Source: Fontivivens sp964399735
GTDB lineage: Bacteria > Zhuqueibacterota > Zhuqueibacteria > Residuimicrobiales > Krinioviventaceae
NCBI GenBank assembly: GCA_964399735.1
Contig: CAYNSO010000002.1
Coordinates: 97,102 to 161,101 of the forward strand
Length of the DNA: 64,000 nt
Direction: 5' to 3'
The notes under the pieces are model-generated. The model made no database searches. It was not told where the DNA came from and saw only the letters and a program-made list of their open reading frames with translations. Below, piece by piece: positions 17,834-26,857 of the stretch (position 1 is its first letter; the number at the start of each line of letters is the position of its first letter). The position numbers were made by a program, and so were the translations under genes.

Positions 17834-20095
17834 ATGAAAATCAGGTTCTACAGCCTTTTGCTTATGTGGTTTGCAGCACATTCCATACTCCATGCCCAGC
17901 AGGAACTGGTATCTTTCTCGCCAGGTGCAAAATCGATTGGTTTGGGTAGAACCGGCGTGATAGATGTATATGACCCATCTGCACTCTATTGGAATCCGGC
18001 GGCTCTTGGAAATATTAATAAACACCAAACTCTATTTTCAATTCACCAGCCCTTTCATTTAAATTATTCCGCCTATTCTCATTTCATACCCAAAGTAGGT
18101 TCTCTGGCAATGAGTATGGCACAAACAGATATGGGCAAAGCAGGGATTGAGTTGTACAGCGTTGGTTTGGGGAAAAGACTGAATGAGTATCTTTATGCCG
18201 GTTTTGCATTCAACAATGTAATACTGGAATCTGAAAACTGGGTAACAAGCGGCATTGGTCTTTTGATCAAACCTGAATCAACCGCATATTACCGTCATAA
18301 CCCTTCAAGTTTACCGGGCTTGTTGGGGTCTCCCCTGATTCGTGATCGCCTGACCCTGGGAATAAGCATTCAAAATATTCCCCTTACAGATACTTATTAC
18401 GACCATGTGAGCAGGTTTGGCGCTTCTTACACATTTACCAAGGATGGCTTTAAAATCCTCTTTGCTCAACACATAAAAAGAGGCAACGATTCTTCTCACC
18501 TTGGTTTGGTAATTCCAGTTCACAAGAATTTTCAATTCTTTGCCGGTATCAAGGATTATCTATTTAACAAAACAGCAATGGGAACAGAGATAACCTTTAA
18601 TAATATTAACCTGCATTTTGTTTATGATTATGACTTGAAGCGAATTCTTTTTTCAACAGCCATTCGGCTTGGCTCAGCCGGAATAACTCTTGCAGAAGAA
18701 GAATATGCGCGCGCACAGAAAAAGTACACCGAGGGCGATCAGCAAAAAGCCTTACAATTCAGCAAACGGTCGCTGGAATATAATCGCGACCATAACAAAG
18801 CCGCGGAAATGGTAACCAGCCTTGAACCGGTTATTGAACAGAACAGAAAAAAAATTAACTTACTAATAAAAGCCGGTAAAATCCTGGAATCCAGAGAGTA
18901 CTATATCAGCGCAGCCACTCAATATATGCAGGTTTTAAAAACAGACCCGGACAACAAAACCGCGCAAATTGCTTTAAACAGAATCAGCCCCAGGGTTACA
19001 ATTCATACTGAACGCCGTTACAACCTCGGAGTTAACAGTTTTGAAAATAACGATCTGATCAGTGCAAAAAACATTTTTGAATCCATCCTGCTGGTAAGGC
19101 CTGACCACTCCGGTTCAAAACAATACCTGGCAAGAATTAACGACCTGTTATTTTCCCAGGCGGAAAATCATTTTTTTACCGGTCTTGGTTATTACAGCCA
19201 GAGAAAACTGGACGAAGCGGAAAAAGAGTTTCAAAATTCATTAGAGCTAATGCCGAGCTATTTTGAATCCCGCGAATACCTGAATCGGATAGCTGAAGAC
19301 AGAATTAATAACTTGAAACGGATCGAACGGCTGCTGGATGAAGCCAATAGTCTTGAAGAAAAAAAATCATGGTATTTGGCGCGGGAAAGATACCGGCAAA
19401 TTCTGGAAATCGATCCGACCCACAACCTGGCGCAAAAAAAACTGGGCGAAATGGAAATCGTGCTAACGGATTATATAAATGAGCAGCTTATAAAAGGCGA
19501 ATCACTCTATAATAGTCAGAACTATAATGCTGCACAAAATATTTTTACCAATATTCTGCAAATGCAGCCGGGTAATGCCAGGGCAACACGTTATTTATCA
19601 TTAATCACGGAAAAAAGCAGTGGTAAATCAACAAAGCACTATGAAAATGCTCAAAATTTATATAACCAGGAGAACTGGAAAGCCTCACTGGCCGCAATTG
19701 ATTCCGCTTTAAAAATAAATCCGCGTTTTGCTAAAGCCATACAACTAAAAAATAAGCTGCTAAAAATGCTCAATGTGGAACAAATGCTGGAAAATGCTAA
19801 AAGTGAATTTGTCCAGGAAAACTATATTCAGGCAATGGAGCATTTTAACCAGGTTTTAGAAAAGGATCCGCAAAACAACCAGGCTTTAAATTACCTGGAC
19901 CAATGTCAAAAAAAACTATCGGAAAAAGTGGACGAATACTTTAACAAGGGTCTTGAATTATATTCCAGAGAAAATTATCGCTTGGCAATTCAATACTGGC
20001 AAAAAGCTCTGGAAATCAATCCCTATCACAAAGGTTCCATTGAATACAGTAAAAGAGCTACGGAACGCTTAAAAGCATTGGAAAGGTTGCAATAA
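17834..20095 (+). CDS. Fusion of a PorV/UPF0164-like outer-membrane barrel with TPR repeats
   Basis: A 753-residue exported protein. A signal peptide (1-21, ending in HAQ) leads to a PorV/UPF0164-like domain (~25-290) opened by the signature GAKSIGLGRTGV..DPSALYWNPAAL. From about 290 to the end there are at least eight TPR-type repeats, such as ARAQKKYTEGDQQKALQF and FNKGLELYSRENYRLAIQYW, with repeated 'NPxxxxA' turns. The barrel would sit in the outer membrane with the TPR array in the periplasm. PorV proteins shuttle type IX secretion substrates or line export machinery; the TPR fusion suggests a scaffold. Function is inferred from domains only. Confidence 0.8.
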   Translation: MKIRFYSLLLMWFAAHSILHAQQELVSFSPGAKSIGLGRTGVIDVYDPSALYWNPAALGNINKHQTLFSIHQPFHLNYSAYSHFIPKVGSLAMSMAQTDMGKAGIELYSVGLGKRLNEYLYAGFAFNNVILESENWVTSGIGLLIKPESTAYYRHNPSSLPGLLGSPLIRDRLTLGISIQNIPLTDTYYDHVSRFGASYTFTKDGFKILFAQHIKRGNDSSHLGLVIPVHKNFQFFAGIKDYLFNKTAMGTEITFNNINLHFVYDYDLKRILFSTAIRLGSAGITLAEEEYARAQKKYTEGDQQKALQFSKRSLEYNRDHNKAAEMVTSLEPVIEQNRKKINLLIKAGKILESREYYISAATQYMQVLKTDPDNKTAQIALNRISPRVTIHTERRYNLGVNSFENNDLISAKNIFESILLVRPDHSGSKQYLARINDLLFSQAENHFFTGLGYYSQRKLDEAEKEFQNSLELMPSYFESREYLNRIAEDRINNLKRIERLLDEANSLEEKKSWYLARERYRQILEIDPTHNLAQKKLGEMEIVLTDYINEQLIKGESLYNSQNYNAAQNIFTNILQMQPGNARATRYLSLITEKSSGKSTKHYENAQNLYNQENWKASLAAIDSALKINPRFAKAIQLKNKLLKMLNVEQMLENAKSEFVQENYIQAMEHFNQVLEKDPQNNQALNYLDQCQKKLSEKVDEYFNKGLELYSRENYRLAIQYWQKALEINPYHKGSIEYSKRATERLKALERLQ

Positions 20096-20277
20096 GCAAA
20101 ATTTTAATAATTGCTAAAAAGAATTAACTGCTTCCGATAACAATATTTTAAAAAATGTAATATTTATTGTTGATTCTTGTTTCCGGTCTTATTATTTTAA
20201 AAAAAGCTGGAACTTGTTAAACAGTACAGCGATTAAAATAATAAATCCCTGCCGGAAAATGTAGCTGCCGGAATGAA

Positions 20278-21030
20278 ATGTCTGCAAAAATCAGTGATAC
20301 TGCCATAAGAAAAATAGCAGCCGCAAAACGGATTGGTGTTTTAACAGGAGCCGGCATTTCTGCGGAAAGCGGAATACCAACATTTCGTGGTGATGATGGA
20401 CTGTGGCAGCAGGTAAAACCGGAAGAATTAGCCAGCCCGGAGGGATTCTATAAAAATCCGCATTTGGTGTGGCAATGGTATGAATATCGGCGCAAAATGC
20501 TGAGTAAAGTGCAACCCAATGCCGGTCATTTGGTATTGGCTGAAATGGAAAAAAGCTATCCCGCTTTTACCATCAGCACACAAAATGTCGATGGCCTGCA
20601 TATTCGCGCCGGCAGCAAGAATGTACTGGAATTGCATGGTAACATACTGGAAAACCGCTGTCAACACTGCCATAAAATAACTGCGGATGTTCATTATCAG
20701 GCTGGAGCAGAATTGCCGCAATGTGAATGTGGCGGATTAATTCGTCCGAATGTGGTATGGTTTGGTGAATCATTACCTAAAGAGTCGCTGGAACAATCTT
20801 TCACCATAGCGCGACAGTCAGATGTATATTTTTCAATAGGCACTTCAGCGTTGGTTTATCCGGCAGCTTTGTTGCCCCGTGAAGCCAGGCAGCATGGCGC
20901 TTATGTTATTGAGATCAACATCGAACAGACATCGCTATCCAACTTTGTTGATGAATTCATTCCCGGAAAATCCGGGCAAGTGTTGCCGGTTTTATGGAAT
21001 TCTGTAAAATCATTTATTAAAGAAAAGTAA
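20278..21030 (+). CDS. Sir2 family NAD-dependent protein deacylase (SIRT5/CobB-like)
   Basis: A 250-residue sirtuin. Motifs are GAGISAESGIPTFRG (24-38), TQNVDGLH (101-108), catalytic H120 in ELHGN and a zinc site C128, C131, C149, C151. The helix reading WYEYRR places Tyr68 and Arg71 in the YxxR arrangement that, in SIRT5 and E. coli CobB, binds succinyl or malonyl lysine, so desuccinylase activity is plausible beside deacetylation. It is the first gene of a close-packed run that continues 11 bp later with a TPR lipoprotein and then pyrK-pyrD. Confidence 0.93.
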   Translation: MSAKISDTAIRKIAAAKRIGVLTGAGISAESGIPTFRGDDGLWQQVKPEELASPEGFYKNPHLVWQWYEYRRKMLSKVQPNAGHLVLAEMEKSYPAFTISTQNVDGLHIRAGSKNVLELHGNILENRCQHCHKITADVHYQAGAELPQCECGGLIRPNVVWFGESLPKESLEQSFTIARQSDVYFSIGTSALVYPAALLPREARQHGAYVIEINIEQTSLSNFVDEFIPGKSGQVLPVLWNSVKSFIKEK

Positions 21031-21041
21031 CTAGAACCCGT

Positions 21042-23522
21042 ATGAAAATTAAAATTCTCTTTTTACTAATCGTTGTGCTGCTTTTCTCAATGTTGACCGG
21101 GTGTGCATATTATAATACATTCTATAACGCCAAAAAATTCTACAGTGACGGGGAAAAGGATCGCAAAAAACGTGAAAAAACCATGCTGGTGGAATTATCA
21201 GCGGAAGAAAAAGCAGCACGTAAAAAAAGTGGTGAAGCAACTTCCGGAACAATTGCTTCCTCTCTTGAAATGCAAAACTATCAAAAAGCCATAGAACGCG
21301 CATCACGGGTTTTAGAATTTTATCCAAATAGTAAATATGTGGATGATGCGTTATTACTCCTGGGTAAATGCTTTTATTATCGCCGGGAATTTAAAAAAGC
21401 ACAACGCAAGTTTGAAGAAATAATCAGGCTATACCCGGATAGCAAGGATGTACCGGAAGCACGTTTGTTAATGGCAAAAACCTATCTGGGACTGGAAGAA
21501 TTTGAAGAAGCCGAAAAACGGTTTCGATCACTTTCGCAGGAGACAAAAATAGCCTCAAACATCATTGATGAAGCCAGGTTTGAACTGGGCGGGTTATATT
21601 TTGAACAACAGAATTATGAACTGGCAGCAGAAAATTATGCCAGCGCTGCCGAGGAAGCAGACAATAAACTTATCCGCGCCATGTCATTGTACCGGCTGGG
21701 CGAATGTTACCTGCAATTGGAAAGATATAGTGAAGCCCCCAAAATTTTTAACAAGGCGGCCAAAGAAAGTCCAAATGAAGACTTTAAATCACAAGCTTTA
21801 TATAAACTTGGAGAAGCGCAAAGTTTAACAGGTATGTATGATGAAGCAATCAAAACTTTTTCCAATCTTTTATCCATTGAATATGAAGCATCACGCATAC
21901 CCGGTATAAAGCTGGCCCTGGCAGAAAATTTATATAAACAAGGAAACCAATCCGAAGCTCTCAAATGGTACAACAACCTGATTGAAGAGCATAAACGCAC
22001 AGATGCCTCGGCGAAAAGTTATTTTGCCCTGGGGGAAATTGAAGAATTTATAAATAATGATTATAAAAAAGCCAAAGAAAATTACGATCTGGTCAGAGCG
22101 GAATTCACAAATTCATCCATTGCACCGGAAGCGAAACAACGTTCCGATAACATACGGCTATTACTGGAATTGCAGGAAGACATTGCCAAACTTGAAGGCC
22201 GCTGGGTGGATTCGGATACCCTGAAAGATGAAAACAATGGCGGTGATGGCAACAAAGGACAGCAGGTTAAAGACGATGGCCCGATTGATCTGAGTATGGA
22301 CGGGATGTGGGTCAATTATTCAGGACGTGACCGCCCGCCGCCAAAATCATTAACAGATCTGAGCGAAGCCGACCTGCAACGGGTAGCCAAAATGAATGAA
22401 CGCCTTCAGGAAAGCGCCGCAACAGATTCATCGGCTTTGACAACTGTAACGACCAAGCCGGTTGAATTGGACAGTGTAGCAATAGCCCTGGCTAAAGAAA
22501 AAGAAGAACGCCAAAAAATATTTACACTAACAGAAAAAAAACTTGCCTTGGCAGAAGTTTTGTATTTTAATTTCAACAAACCGGATTCGGCGATTGCTGT
22601 TTACAACCAGATCGTTAATGACCAGGTTGATACCGCTTTAACAACAAGGGCTTTATATTCGCTGGGCTATCTCTACAAAGAGGTATTGAACGATTCAATC
22701 ACTGCCGATTCGGTACTATATCAACTTGTTAATTTTAATCCCGATACCCCCCAGGCTGATGGCGCCAGAAAAATGCTGGGAATTGAACTTGCTGAAGAAA
22801 AAATAGATTCAGCAGCAATATACTTTAAAAGGGCAGAAAATGAATACCTGGTCAATCAAAACGTTGAAAAGGCGCTAGAAATTTACAATTCAGTTATCGA
22901 ACAGTACCCGAATTCAGAATATTCACCAAAAGCAATTTATGCGCAAGCCTGGTTAGCAGAAAAAAAACTTTTTAATCCGGAAATGGCCCTGCAATATTAT
23001 GAACAAGTTGTAGAAAAATATCCGAATTCCGAGTATGGTAAATCGGTCAAGAATCACCTCGCTCTTTATGAAAAAGCAAAAAAGGACATTGAAGCGCGGC
23101 AAAAAGCTATTGCTGATTCACTGGCAAATTATGAAAAAACAAAAAATGATTCGCTGTCAACTATTGCTACAGACTCTTTACAAAACACAATAAAAACTGA
23201 TTCCACCCAGACTGTGGTATCTGATTCAACAGTAAATGCCCCTGCACCGGATAATCTGCAAAAACCCGCTGCCGGCCGTCAACGTCCATCGGCAGCCCCT
23301 GCCGGAACAGATACAACCAAAGCGGGAAATAACCGCAGGGCTTCAGCGAGCCAAGACACCCTGTCCAGTCAACGTGGTAACCCCGATCCGGTACCAACTC
23401 GCCCGGCAGCAGAACCGGATAAAGACCGGAAAGTTGGATCACCTCCCGCCATAACAGCCCCGGATCAGGATTTGAACAATGTTCCGGTAAAGCAGGATTC
23501 TACTAAAGGATCAGGTGAGTGA
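21042..23522 (+). CDS. Large TPR lipoprotein, BamD/SprE-like
   Basis: An 826-residue lipoprotein with signal sequence and lipobox (SMLTGC, Cys 21), placing it in the periplasm, anchored to a membrane. After the start of the mature part (CAYYNTFYNAKKFY, reminiscent of SprE/PorW type IX secretion lipoproteins) there are many TPR or BamD/YbgF-type repeats with the 'YPNSxYxxDAxxxLG' signature (for example FYPNSKYVDDALLLLGKC). The last ~150 residues are low-complexity, rich in Thr, Ser, Ala, Pro and Asp. It overlaps pyrK by four bases (GTGA). A role in outer-membrane assembly or secretion is inferred; SprE identity is not proven. Confidence 0.75.
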   Translation: MKIKILFLLIVVLLFSMLTGCAYYNTFYNAKKFYSDGEKDRKKREKTMLVELSAEEKAARKKSGEATSGTIASSLEMQNYQKAIERASRVLEFYPNSKYVDDALLLLGKCFYYRREFKKAQRKFEEIIRLYPDSKDVPEARLLMAKTYLGLEEFEEAEKRFRSLSQETKIASNIIDEARFELGGLYFEQQNYELAAENYASAAEEADNKLIRAMSLYRLGECYLQLERYSEAPKIFNKAAKESPNEDFKSQALYKLGEAQSLTGMYDEAIKTFSNLLSIEYEASRIPGIKLALAENLYKQGNQSEALKWYNNLIEEHKRTDASAKSYFALGEIEEFINNDYKKAKENYDLVRAEFTNSSIAPEAKQRSDNIRLLLELQEDIAKLEGRWVDSDTLKDENNGGDGNKGQQVKDDGPIDLSMDGMWVNYSGRDRPPPKSLTDLSEADLQRVAKMNERLQESAATDSSALTTVTTKPVELDSVAIALAKEKEERQKIFTLTEKKLALAEVLYFNFNKPDSAIAVYNQIVNDQVDTALTTRALYSLGYLYKEVLNDSITADSVLYQLVNFNPDTPQADGARKMLGIELAEEKIDSAAIYFKRAENEYLVNQNVEKALEIYNSVIEQYPNSEYSPKAIYAQAWLAEKKLFNPEMALQYYEQVVEKYPNSEYGKSVKNHLALYEKAKKDIEARQKAIADSLANYEKTKNDSLSTIATDSLQNTIKTDSTQTVVSDSTVNAPAPDNLQKPAAGRQRPSAAPAGTDTTKAGNNRRASASQDTLSSQRGNPDPVPTRPAAEPDKDRKVGSPPAITAPDQDLNNVPVKQDSTKGSGE

Positions 23523-24334
23523 AAAATCATAAAAAGGCCGTTCTTGTTCCGGTGCTCTCCAATATTCAGGTAACTCATGATACCTGGTGTATTACTTTAC
23601 AGGACAAACAAATTGCCGGCAATGGATGCGGTGGGCAATTTGTCAATGTATTTGTACAGCAAAATAATGGTGTATTATGGCGCCGGCCTTTTGGAATACA
23701 TACAACTAACCCTGTGCAAGGTGTTTTCACTTTACTTTACAAACTCGTGGGGCGCGGCACTACAACACTGTCAAAGGTGCAAGCGGGTGAAACACTGGAT
23801 ATTATTGGGCCCCTTGGCAATTCTTTCACCCATCCTCAAGGTTTGCGTCAAGCTATCATAGTAGCCGGAGGCATAGGCATCGCCCCCTTTCCCCTGTTCA
23901 TACAACACCTGATTGATCGTTCAGTACAAGTATCAGTATTCTATGGCGCCAAATCCAAAAATGATTTTTGTTGCCAGGACTTTTTTAGGGAATCCGGTGT
24001 GCACTTGCATCTTGCCACTGAAGATGGAACCCTGGGCGACAAGGGTTTTATTACAGATTCGCTGACCAGGTACCTGCAAACGCTGCCGGATAAAACCGGT
24101 TCACAAATTTACGTATGCGGTCCGACTCCAATGCTCGCCCGGATGAAAGAGATTAGCCGGCAAAGCGGCATTAGCGCCGAGGTTTCAGTAGAAACGATAA
24201 TGGCTTGCGGTTTTGGCGCTTGTATGGGCTGCCCGGTAACCCTGGAAAAGCCGGATCACGATGGCCGTTTATATGCCCTGGCCTGCAAAGACGGACCGGT
24301 TTTTAATATGGAAGAGATTCGATTCGATGAGTGA
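23519..24334 (+). CDS. pyrK: Dihydroorotate dehydrogenase electron-transfer subunit PyrK
   Basis: A 271-residue FAD and [2Fe-2S] protein that passes electrons from the type 1B dihydroorotate dehydrogenase to NAD+. The N-terminal FAD barrel contains RRPFGIHTT, the NAD-binding domain has GGIGIAPFPLF, and the C-terminal iron-sulfur motif is CGFGACMGCPV followed by a later Cys (LACKDG). It starts at GTG 23519, overlapping the stop of the previous gene, and its end overlaps the pyrD start by 8 bases, which supports translational coupling. Confidence 0.95.
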   Translation: MKNHKKAVLVPVLSNIQVTHDTWCITLQDKQIAGNGCGGQFVNVFVQQNNGVLWRRPFGIHTTNPVQGVFTLLYKLVGRGTTTLSKVQAGETLDIIGPLGNSFTHPQGLRQAIIVAGGIGIAPFPLFIQHLIDRSVQVSVFYGAKSKNDFCCQDFFRESGVHLHLATEDGTLGDKGFITDSLTRYLQTLPDKTGSQIYVCGPTPMLARMKEISRQSGISAEVSVETIMACGFGACMGCPVTLEKPDHDGRLYALACKDGPVFNMEEIRFDE

Positions 24335-25241
24335 TCTGTCAGTAAAAATTGGTCAGTTGATTTTAGCAAACCCGGTCACTGTAGCAAGCGGTACGTTTGG
24401 TTATGCGCAAGAATTTGCAGATTTTATTGATCTCAACCGGCTTGGCGGAGTCATCACCAAAACAGTTACTCTTGAACCACGTCCGGGAAATCCCCCGCCC
24501 CGAATAGCAGAAACCTCCGGTGGTATGCTGAATTCCATTGGCTTGCCCAATGACGGCGTTAAAAAATTCATTGCCGATAAAATGCCGTTTCTAAGATCTC
24601 TAAAAACCAAAATCATCGTCAATGTTGCCGGTAAAAGTGGTGAAGACTATGCTGAAATTATTCGCATTCTCGATGCAGTTGAAGGTATTGATGCCTATGA
24701 ACTGAATTATTCCTGCCCCAATGTTAAAGAAGGCGGATTATCATTCAGCGCCAATGCCCGTGTAGCTGAAAGCGTCACCAAAAGCGTGCGCGCTGTTACA
24801 AAAAGACCGATCATCGCCAAACTGACGCCCAATGTCACTTCGATTAGTGAAATAGGTTTAGCAGTAGAACAGGGCGGCGCCGATGCTGTCTCGGCAGTTA
24901 ATACCTTTGTCGGCATGGCGATTGATGTTCCCAGCCGGCGCCCAAAAATTGCGATGATAACAGCGGGATACTCCGGCCCGGCCATAAAACCACTGGCGCT
25001 GGCCAAAGTTTATGAATTGTACAAAAAACTGCACATCCCGATTATCGGCATCGGCGGGATTTGTGATACAAATGATGCGCTGGAATTTATCATTGCCGGT
25101 GCAACAGCAATCCAGGTGGGTACCGCAAATTTTTGGGACCCTTGTGTAACCATAAAAATACTGGAAGGGTTGCAAACCTGGTGCGAACAAAATAAAATTG
25201 CAAAAATTACCGAACTTGTCGGCTCTTTAAGAATAAAGTAA
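24327..25241 (+). CDS. pyrD: Dihydroorotate dehydrogenase B catalytic subunit
   Basis: A 304-residue FMN enzyme of pyrimidine synthesis that oxidises dihydroorotate to orotate and needs PyrK. The start is ATG 24327 (MSDLSVKIGQ), inside the pyrK end; a longer in-frame start at 24261 would add residues unlike the family. Landmarks are the FMN-binding region TVASGTFGYA, NSIGLPN, the class 1B active-site cysteine in ELNYSCPNVKEGG, and GIGGI followed by GATAIQVGTANF. The gene ends 2 bases before the RlpA-like gene. Confidence 0.97.
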   Translation: MSDLSVKIGQLILANPVTVASGTFGYAQEFADFIDLNRLGGVITKTVTLEPRPGNPPPRIAETSGGMLNSIGLPNDGVKKFIADKMPFLRSLKTKIIVNVAGKSGEDYAEIIRILDAVEGIDAYELNYSCPNVKEGGLSFSANARVAESVTKSVRAVTKRPIIAKLTPNVTSISEIGLAVEQGGADAVSAVNTFVGMAIDVPSRRPKIAMITAGYSGPAIKPLALAKVYELYKKLHIPIIGIGGICDTNDALEFIIAGATAIQVGTANFWDPCVTIKILEGLQTWCEQNKIAKITELVGSLRIK

Positions 25242-25243
25242 CT

Positions 25244-25720
25244 ATGCCAAAAAAAAAATTTCCCTTTTTATTTCAGTTATTCCATTTATTAATCATAGTG
25301 CTGCTGATTATTGCGTCAAACTGCAATCCCGATCCGAGATACCGAAATTCCGGTTATCAACAAATAAATCGCACAAATACCGAGCCTGCAAGGCAATCCG
25401 CTGGCGTGGAAACCAGACGAGAACAGGGAATAGCATCATATATGGCCGATGAATTGCAGGGTAAAAAGACCGCCACCGGTGAATTATTCAACAAATGGGC
25501 ATTAGCGGCAGCCCATAAAACGCTGCCTTTCGGCACTATTGTGCGGGTTACAAATCTGGAAAACCAAAAAACTGTTGACGTGCGTATTAATGACCGCGGC
25601 CCGTTTGTCAAGGGACGGATCATTGATGTTACGTATGAAGCAGCGCGCCGGCTGGATTTTATTCAACAAGGATTGACTAAAGTAGAAATACAAATAATTC
25701 AAACTGCTGATAAAAAATAA
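25244..25720 (+). CDS. rlpA: RlpA-like double-psi beta-barrel protein
   Basis: A 158-residue exported protein. The N-terminal helix (FPFLFQLFHLLIIVLLIIAS) is followed by Cys, a likely but imperfect lipobox (ASNC). Residues ~60-155 form the RlpA barrel with GIASYMADELQGKKTATGE, LPFGTIVRVTN and the key INDRGPF. RlpA proteins cleave denuded glycan strands of peptidoglycan or bind them during cell division. There is no SPOR domain; the protein is the short form. It sits between pyrD and cdsA in a tight operon. Confidence 0.88.
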   Translation: MPKKKFPFLFQLFHLLIIVLLIIASNCNPDPRYRNSGYQQINRTNTEPARQSAGVETRREQGIASYMADELQGKKTATGELFNKWALAAAHKTLPFGTIVRVTNLENQKTVDVRINDRGPFVKGRIIDVTYEAARRLDFIQQGLTKVEIQIIQTADKK

Positions 25721-25742
25721 CCTGTGAATGCGGAGGCTGTCA

Positions 25743-26573
25743 TTGAATATTAAATCGTTTCTTGTTCGCTTGCTGATTGCGGTAATTTTAGGTCCACTGT
25801 TATTAATAGCGGTTTATAAAGGAAGCTGGTATTTACTGGCCCTGGTCATTATTATTGTTATGCTGTCGTTGTATGAATTTTACAAACTGGCGGAGAAAAA
25901 ACAAGTCAGGGCTCAGTATATGATTGGCGGAGCAGCCAGCCTGGCAATTGTTTTGGCTATTTATTTCCGACAGCCGGAAATCATTATTGCTTCTGTTTTA
26001 CTTTTAATTATTCTATCGTTTTTTCAGGCATTATATTCCCATACCGGTTCCCCCCTGCTCAATGTCTCTATTACAGTATTCGGGGTATTTTATTTTAGTT
26101 TTCTTACCGGCAGTTTTTTATTATTACGCGATCTATCCTGGTCTTTGGGAATGGATTATAATTATGCCGGCGGCTGGTTTTTACTGGTTTTTCTAACAAC
26201 CTGGTTGGGCGATACGGCAGCGTATGTACTCGGCTCTTATTTTGGCAAACATAAACTCATCAAACGCATCAGTCCAAATAAATCAATCGAAGGAGCTGTG
26301 GCGGGATTTGTGTTTTCGCTTGTTGCAGCCGTGATCTGCCATTACTGGTTTGTCCATGAATTGCGCCTGATCGATTCTTTGATTGTCGGCGCTATTGTCG
26401 GCAGCTTTGGTCAGTATGGTGATCTGTTCGAGTCTATGTTTAAAAGAGATGTCGGCGTTAAAGATTCCTCCAGCCTCATCCCCGGACATGGAGGTGTTAT
26501 GGATCGGTTTGACAGCTTGTTGGTTTCCACACCAATTGTTTACTTTTATTTAAAATATATAGCCCTGGCCTGA
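25743..26573 (+). CDS. cdsA: Phosphatidate cytidylyltransferase
   Basis: An inner-membrane enzyme of about 276 residues that makes CDP-diacylglycerol from phosphatidate and CTP. Eight or so hydrophobic helices lead to the C-terminal signature: WLGDTAAYVLGSYFGKHKL, ISPNKSIEGA and the block from GSFGQYGDLFESMFKRD through IPGHGGVMDRFDSL. The longest frame opens at ATG 25728, but the Shine-Dalgarno CGGAGG (25731-25736) lies inside that extension and is spaced correctly for TTG 25743, so I take TTG. It is the last gene before a bidirectional terminator. Confidence 0.93.
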   Translation: MNIKSFLVRLLIAVILGPLLLIAVYKGSWYLLALVIIIVMLSLYEFYKLAEKKQVRAQYMIGGAASLAIVLAIYFRQPEIIIASVLLLIILSFFQALYSHTGSPLLNVSITVFGVFYFSFLTGSFLLLRDLSWSLGMDYNYAGGWFLLVFLTTWLGDTAAYVLGSYFGKHKLIKRISPNKSIEGAVAGFVFSLVAAVICHYWFVHELRLIDSLIVGAIVGSFGQYGDLFESMFKRDVGVKDSSSLIPGHGGVMDRFDSLLVSTPIVYFYLKYIALA

Positions 26574-26599
26574 GGGCGTTTTAGCAGGGTAATTATAAC

Positions 26600-26638
26600 A
26601 AAAAGGTTATTTCCAGAAGTGGAAATAACCTTTTTTTA
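26600..26638. terminator. Bidirectional intrinsic terminator between cdsA and rubredoxin
   Basis: A 15-bp perfect stem (26600-26614 with 26621-26635) has A residues on its left and T residues on its right, so it reads as a terminator on both strands. It serves the cdsA operon from the left and the rubredoxin gene from the right. Confidence 0.92.
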
Positions 26639-26803
26639 TTATATCTTTTTAAACTGGTCTTTGGTGACCTGGCAAACCGGACAAACCCAGTCAGCGGGTA
26701 GATCTTTAAAACGTGTTCCGGGCGGAATATTGCTATCAGGGTCTCCGGCAGCTTCGTCGTATACATAACCACAATTGGTACAGACATACTTTTCGTACTT
26801 CAT
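26639..26803 (-). CDS. Rubredoxin
   Basis: A 54-residue one-electron carrier with the two iron-binding loops CTNCGYVYD and CPVCQVTKD and the family core GDPDSNIPPGTRF and LPADWVCP. The start is ATG 26803 with CAGGAGG upstream; an in-frame ATG at 26824 would add seven residues on the wrong side of the ribosome site. Rubredoxins often deliver electrons for peroxide or oxygen reduction in anaerobes and microaerophiles. No obvious partner such as rubrerythrin is adjacent. Confidence 0.97.
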   Translation of the reverse strand: MKYEKYVCTNCGYVYDEAAGDPDSNIPPGTRFKDLPADWVCPVCQVTKDQFKKI

Positions 26804-26857
26804 TTTATCCTCCTGCAAAATCATTCTGCTTGTATTTGAGGGTTAACTTTAGAGTAA

